A stretch of DNA of 8,285 bases from CAZQRW01 sp964596115 (GTDB lineage: Bacteria > Hydrothermota > UBA3072 > B12-G15): positions 1 through 8,285 of the forward strand of contig CAZQRW010000066.1 in the NCBI GenBank assembly GCA_964596115.1, given 5' to 3'. Below, piece by piece: positions 6,694 to 8,285 of the stretch. The first letter of the stretch is position 1, and the number at the start of each line of letters is the position of its first letter. The position numbers and the translations under genes are program-made. Under the pieces are notes generated by a model. The model was not told where the DNA came from and made no database searches. It saw only the letters and a list, made by a program, of their open reading frames with translations.

Positions 6694-6721
6694 AGTATAA
6701 TATATAAGAAAGATTTGTCAA
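6694..6721 (-). promoter_or_regulatory. Strong sigma70-like promoter of the minus-strand operon, leaderless
   Basis: Read on the minus strand, a perfect -35 TTGACA (6721-6716) is followed after 16 bp by TATACT (6699-6694), five of six bases matching the -10 consensus. The ATG at 6686 lies 7 bp beyond the -10, so the transcript should start at or within a base or two of the start codon. No Shine-Dalgarno sequence is present. The same 7-bp geometry is seen before the J-domain gene. Confidence 0.7.
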
Positions 6722-6733
6722 AATTTTTATTTG

Positions 6734-6749
6734 GGCAGTTTTACCCTTG
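6734..6749 (+). repeat. Shared intergenic motif GGYAGTTTTRCCCTTG, copy 2
   Basis: GGCAGTTTTACCCTTG is the partner of 1455-1470 (14 of 16 identical). Here it sits 13 bp upstream of the -35 of the minus-strand promoter, an activator-like position for that operon, and about 100 bp upstream of the AAA+ gene promoter. It lies in the 218-bp divergent intergenic region, followed by an A/T-only stretch (6753-6776) of AAAT-type repeats with no other clear content. Confidence 0.35.
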
Positions 6750-6846
6750 CGGAATAAATAAAATAAAATAAATTTTTAGCAGATTCATTTTTTTCTCCCA
6801 GAATTTTACTTCCGGTTCATTTGCACTGAAACAACCAACTTAAACA

Positions 6847-6876
6847 TTGAAATGAAGTATTCATTTATCCTTTAAT
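6847..6876 (+). promoter_or_regulatory. Promoter of the AAA+ ATPase gene
   Basis: TTGAAA (6847-6852) and TTTAAT (6871-6876) each match the sigma70 consensus in five of six bases and are 18 bp apart. Transcription would start near 6883, giving a leader of about 20 bases that contains the AGGAGG site at 6895-6900. The spacer carries the palindrome described separately. Confidence 0.55.
6850..6866. promoter_or_regulatory. 17-bp interrupted palindrome, candidate repressor operator
   Basis: AAATGAA-GTA-TTCATTT is a perfect inverted repeat with 7-bp arms and a 3-bp centre. It lies between the -35 and -10 elements of the AAA+ gene promoter, where a bound dimer would block RNA polymerase. Extra TTCATTT half-sites lie upstream at 6784-6790 and 6816-6822, and one at 167-173 before the CARF nuclease gene. 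The half-site is AT-rich, so the single copies may be chance; the palindrome itself is more convincing. Confidence 0.5.
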
Positions 6877-6904
6877 TGTTTTTTAGCACTTAAAAGGAGG
6901 CAAA

Positions 6905-8191
6905 ATGAACCCACTTGAGTTTTTCGAATTTATCACAGAATTTCTCGGTCCATCTATGTATACCAGGAGCCCCTTGTTTAACGACGGTAAAAAGAAAGAA
7001 GAAATACCACTCAAAGATGTCTTAAATGTTATAAAGGACTTCATTGCTCAAAACAAAGAGCTGGAGTTTTCTGTGATCCTGAAATCTTTGACACCGGAAG
7101 AGGCATTTGTTCTTTCTGCGATGTCCGCACTCCATATGGCAAGTATCCACGAGGTGGATGCACATAATTTACTGAAAACAATGTATAAATCTTTCGATAT
7201 AAAGCTGATAAGAAAAAAGACCCTGGAACTCTTTTCAAAGAATTCGAACCTGATAAAAAAGGAACTGATAGAAATTGTGCATGGTTACTTTTATCACGGT
7301 GGTGCAGATTTTACACTAAAACTGAGTTCGAAAATCAGTGAGATAATACCAGAGGTATTCGCTGATTTTCCAGTAAAAAATAAATTTCAGTACAACCCTT
7401 ACCAATACACCTATTCTTATAGAGAGCCTGATTTTTATAAAGAACTTAGTCAAGTTGGCCTTGATATAAAAAAGAACATAGAAGCGGATAAACTGATACT
7501 TGATAGGGATGTAAGGAGAAACCTGGACCATTTTGTTTATCTTGCCAAAGCATTCATTGAAGGGAGCAAGGATACAGCCATTGCCCTTTTCTATGGTCCT
7601 CCTGGAACAGGGAAATCATTGAGTGGGATGACAATTGCGAAAGAAATAAATAGACCCTTTGCCTGCCTGGAATTCACTGAACTTCTACATCCTCTATACG
7701 GAATAACGGAACAAAAGTTTTCATTTGCACTAAGTAAAGCACAGGAGAAGAAAATAGTGCTACAATTGGATGAGGCAGATTCGTTAGTAACAAAGAGGAA
7801 TACATTTTTTTCTGGGACTTTAACCAATTCAGCCCTGCAGAAAATCGAGGACTACAAGGGAATCCTTATTATTACTACAAACCTTTTTGGGAATATCGAT
7901 AACGCAATAATGAGGAGGATAGATTACATAATTCACTTTCCAATTCCTGAAGAAAAAACGAGAGAAAAACTCTGGAAATATTATATAAAAAAAGAGAAAA
8001 TTAAAGGGCAAGTTGATTTTAAAAAACTTGCGAAAGTAAAGATCGCTGGAGGAGAAATAAAAAAGACCGCAAAGAGAGTGAAAATATCGGTAGATTTATC
8101 AAAGAGCAAAAGGATAAAAACAAGCTCTATTGAGAAAGAACTACCACCTTTTGCAGTAAAAAAGAACATCGGAAAGATAGGTTTTATATGA
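6905..8191 (+). CDS. AAA+ ATPase with an uncharacterised helical N-terminal domain
   Basis: The ATPase core spans about residues 200-390: Walker A GPPGTGKS at 231-238, Walker B IVLQLDE at 284-290 (Asp289, Glu290), sensor 1 TTN at 324-326, a double-Arg finger MRR at 336-338, and a lid helix with AGGE at 381-384. These are the marks of classical AAA proteins, which form ATP-driven hexamers that unfold or remodel proteins. There is no FtsH-type protease domain and no second AAA module. The 200-residue N-terminal part is helical, has a Tyr-rich stretch near 163-175, and is not recognised; it probably selects the substrate. The end (390-428) is Lys-rich and looks complete. The start is supported by AGGAGG at 6895-6900, four bases before the ATG. 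It is divergent from the membrane-protein operon, with its own promoter and candidate operator. ATPase identity is certain; the client is unknown. Confidence 0.88.
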   Translation: MNPLEFFEFITEFLGPSMYTRSPLFNDGKKKEEIPLKDVLNVIKDFIAQNKELEFSVILKSLTPEEAFVLSAMSALHMASIHEVDAHNLLKTMYKSFDIKLIRKKTLELFSKNSNLIKKELIEIVHGYFYHGGADFTLKLSSKISEIIPEVFADFPVKNKFQYNPYQYTYSYREPDFYKELSQVGLDIKKNIEADKLILDRDVRRNLDHFVYLAKAFIEGSKDTAIALFYGPPGTGKSLSGMTIAKEINRPFACLEFTELLHPLYGITEQKFSFALSKAQEKKIVLQLDEADSLVTKRNTFFSGTLTNSALQKIEDYKGILIITTNLFGNIDNAIMRRIDYIIHFPIPEEKTREKLWKYYIKKEKIKGQVDFKKLAKVKIAGGEIKKTAKRVKISVDLSKSKRIKTSSIEKELPPFAVKKNIGKIGFI

Positions 8192-8216
8192 TGATATAGG
8201 ACACAATTAAATAATT

Positions 8217-8241
8217 ATAGAAATCTTCTTTTTCTATTTTT
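8217..8241 (+). terminator. Possible weak intrinsic terminator after the AAA+ gene
   Basis: ATAGAAA (8217-8223) and TTTCTAT (8231-8237) form a perfect 7-bp, AT-rich stem with a 7-base loop, running into five Ts (8237-8241). It lies 26 bp beyond the stop codon. The stem has only one G-C pair, so it would be inefficient alone. From 8242 to the end I see nothing else. Confidence 0.35.
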
Positions 8242-8285
8242 AGTCATTTGTTGCGGTTGGCTCTTCTCACGATTTGCAGTATTTT

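Noticed and set aside
6687..6721. Archaeal TATA box before the minus-strand operon
   Set aside because: The TATA-like run is only about 10-21 bp from the ATG, too close for an archaeal leaderless start near -26, while a TTGACA/TATACT pair fits a bacterial promoter.
8030..8191. Frameshift or truncation at the C-terminus of the AAA+ gene
   Set aside because: The lid helix (AGGE) is present and the Lys-rich tail continues in frame to a normal stop; no lost domain is visible in other frames downstream.

Overview
The window is AT-rich bacterial DNA carrying six protein-coding genes, with no rRNA, tRNA, transposase or CRISPR array visible. I read it as bacterial because of the Shine-Dalgarno sites (GGAGG before the first and last genes), the sigma70-like promoters, and families that are mainly bacterial (YaaW-like and YdjM-like membrane proteins). 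I cannot name the organism. Low GC and two apparently leaderless promoters fit a little-studied anaerobe or thermophile, but this is a guess.

Layout: 1-232 is non-coding and starts with a cluster of small palindromes. A plus-strand block follows. It holds a Card1/Can2-type CARF nuclease (233-1336), a J-domain protein with a glycine-zipper membrane segment (1503-2474), and an 837-residue fusion of a metallo-beta-lactamase/beta-CASP ribonuclease to an APE2256-type CARF domain plus an unassigned C-terminal domain (2523-5036). A minus-strand pair converges on it with an 8-bp gap. In transcription order this pair is a YdjM-like membrane hydrolase homologue (6686-5964) and an overlapping YaaW-like membrane protein (5986-5045). 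A divergent plus-strand AAA+ ATPase gene (6905-8191) closes the window.

How it may work: CARF domains bind the cyclic oligoadenylates made by type III CRISPR Cas10 complexes. Two CARF proteins with different predicted nuclease activities (PD-(D/E)XK and MBL/beta-CASP) lie on either side of a J-domain protein, which looks like an ancillary effector cassette. No cas gene is in the window, so the signal source must lie outside it or be something else. The membrane pair and the AAA+ gene may be a separate, chaperone- or envelope-related module; their link to the CARF genes rests on proximity only.

The regulatory DNA is informative. The J-domain gene and the YdjM-like gene each have a -10 element ending 7 bp before the ATG and no Shine-Dalgarno site, so both mRNAs may be leaderless. 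The AAA+ gene has a sigma70-like promoter with a 17-bp interrupted palindrome in its spacer, a classic repressor-operator position.
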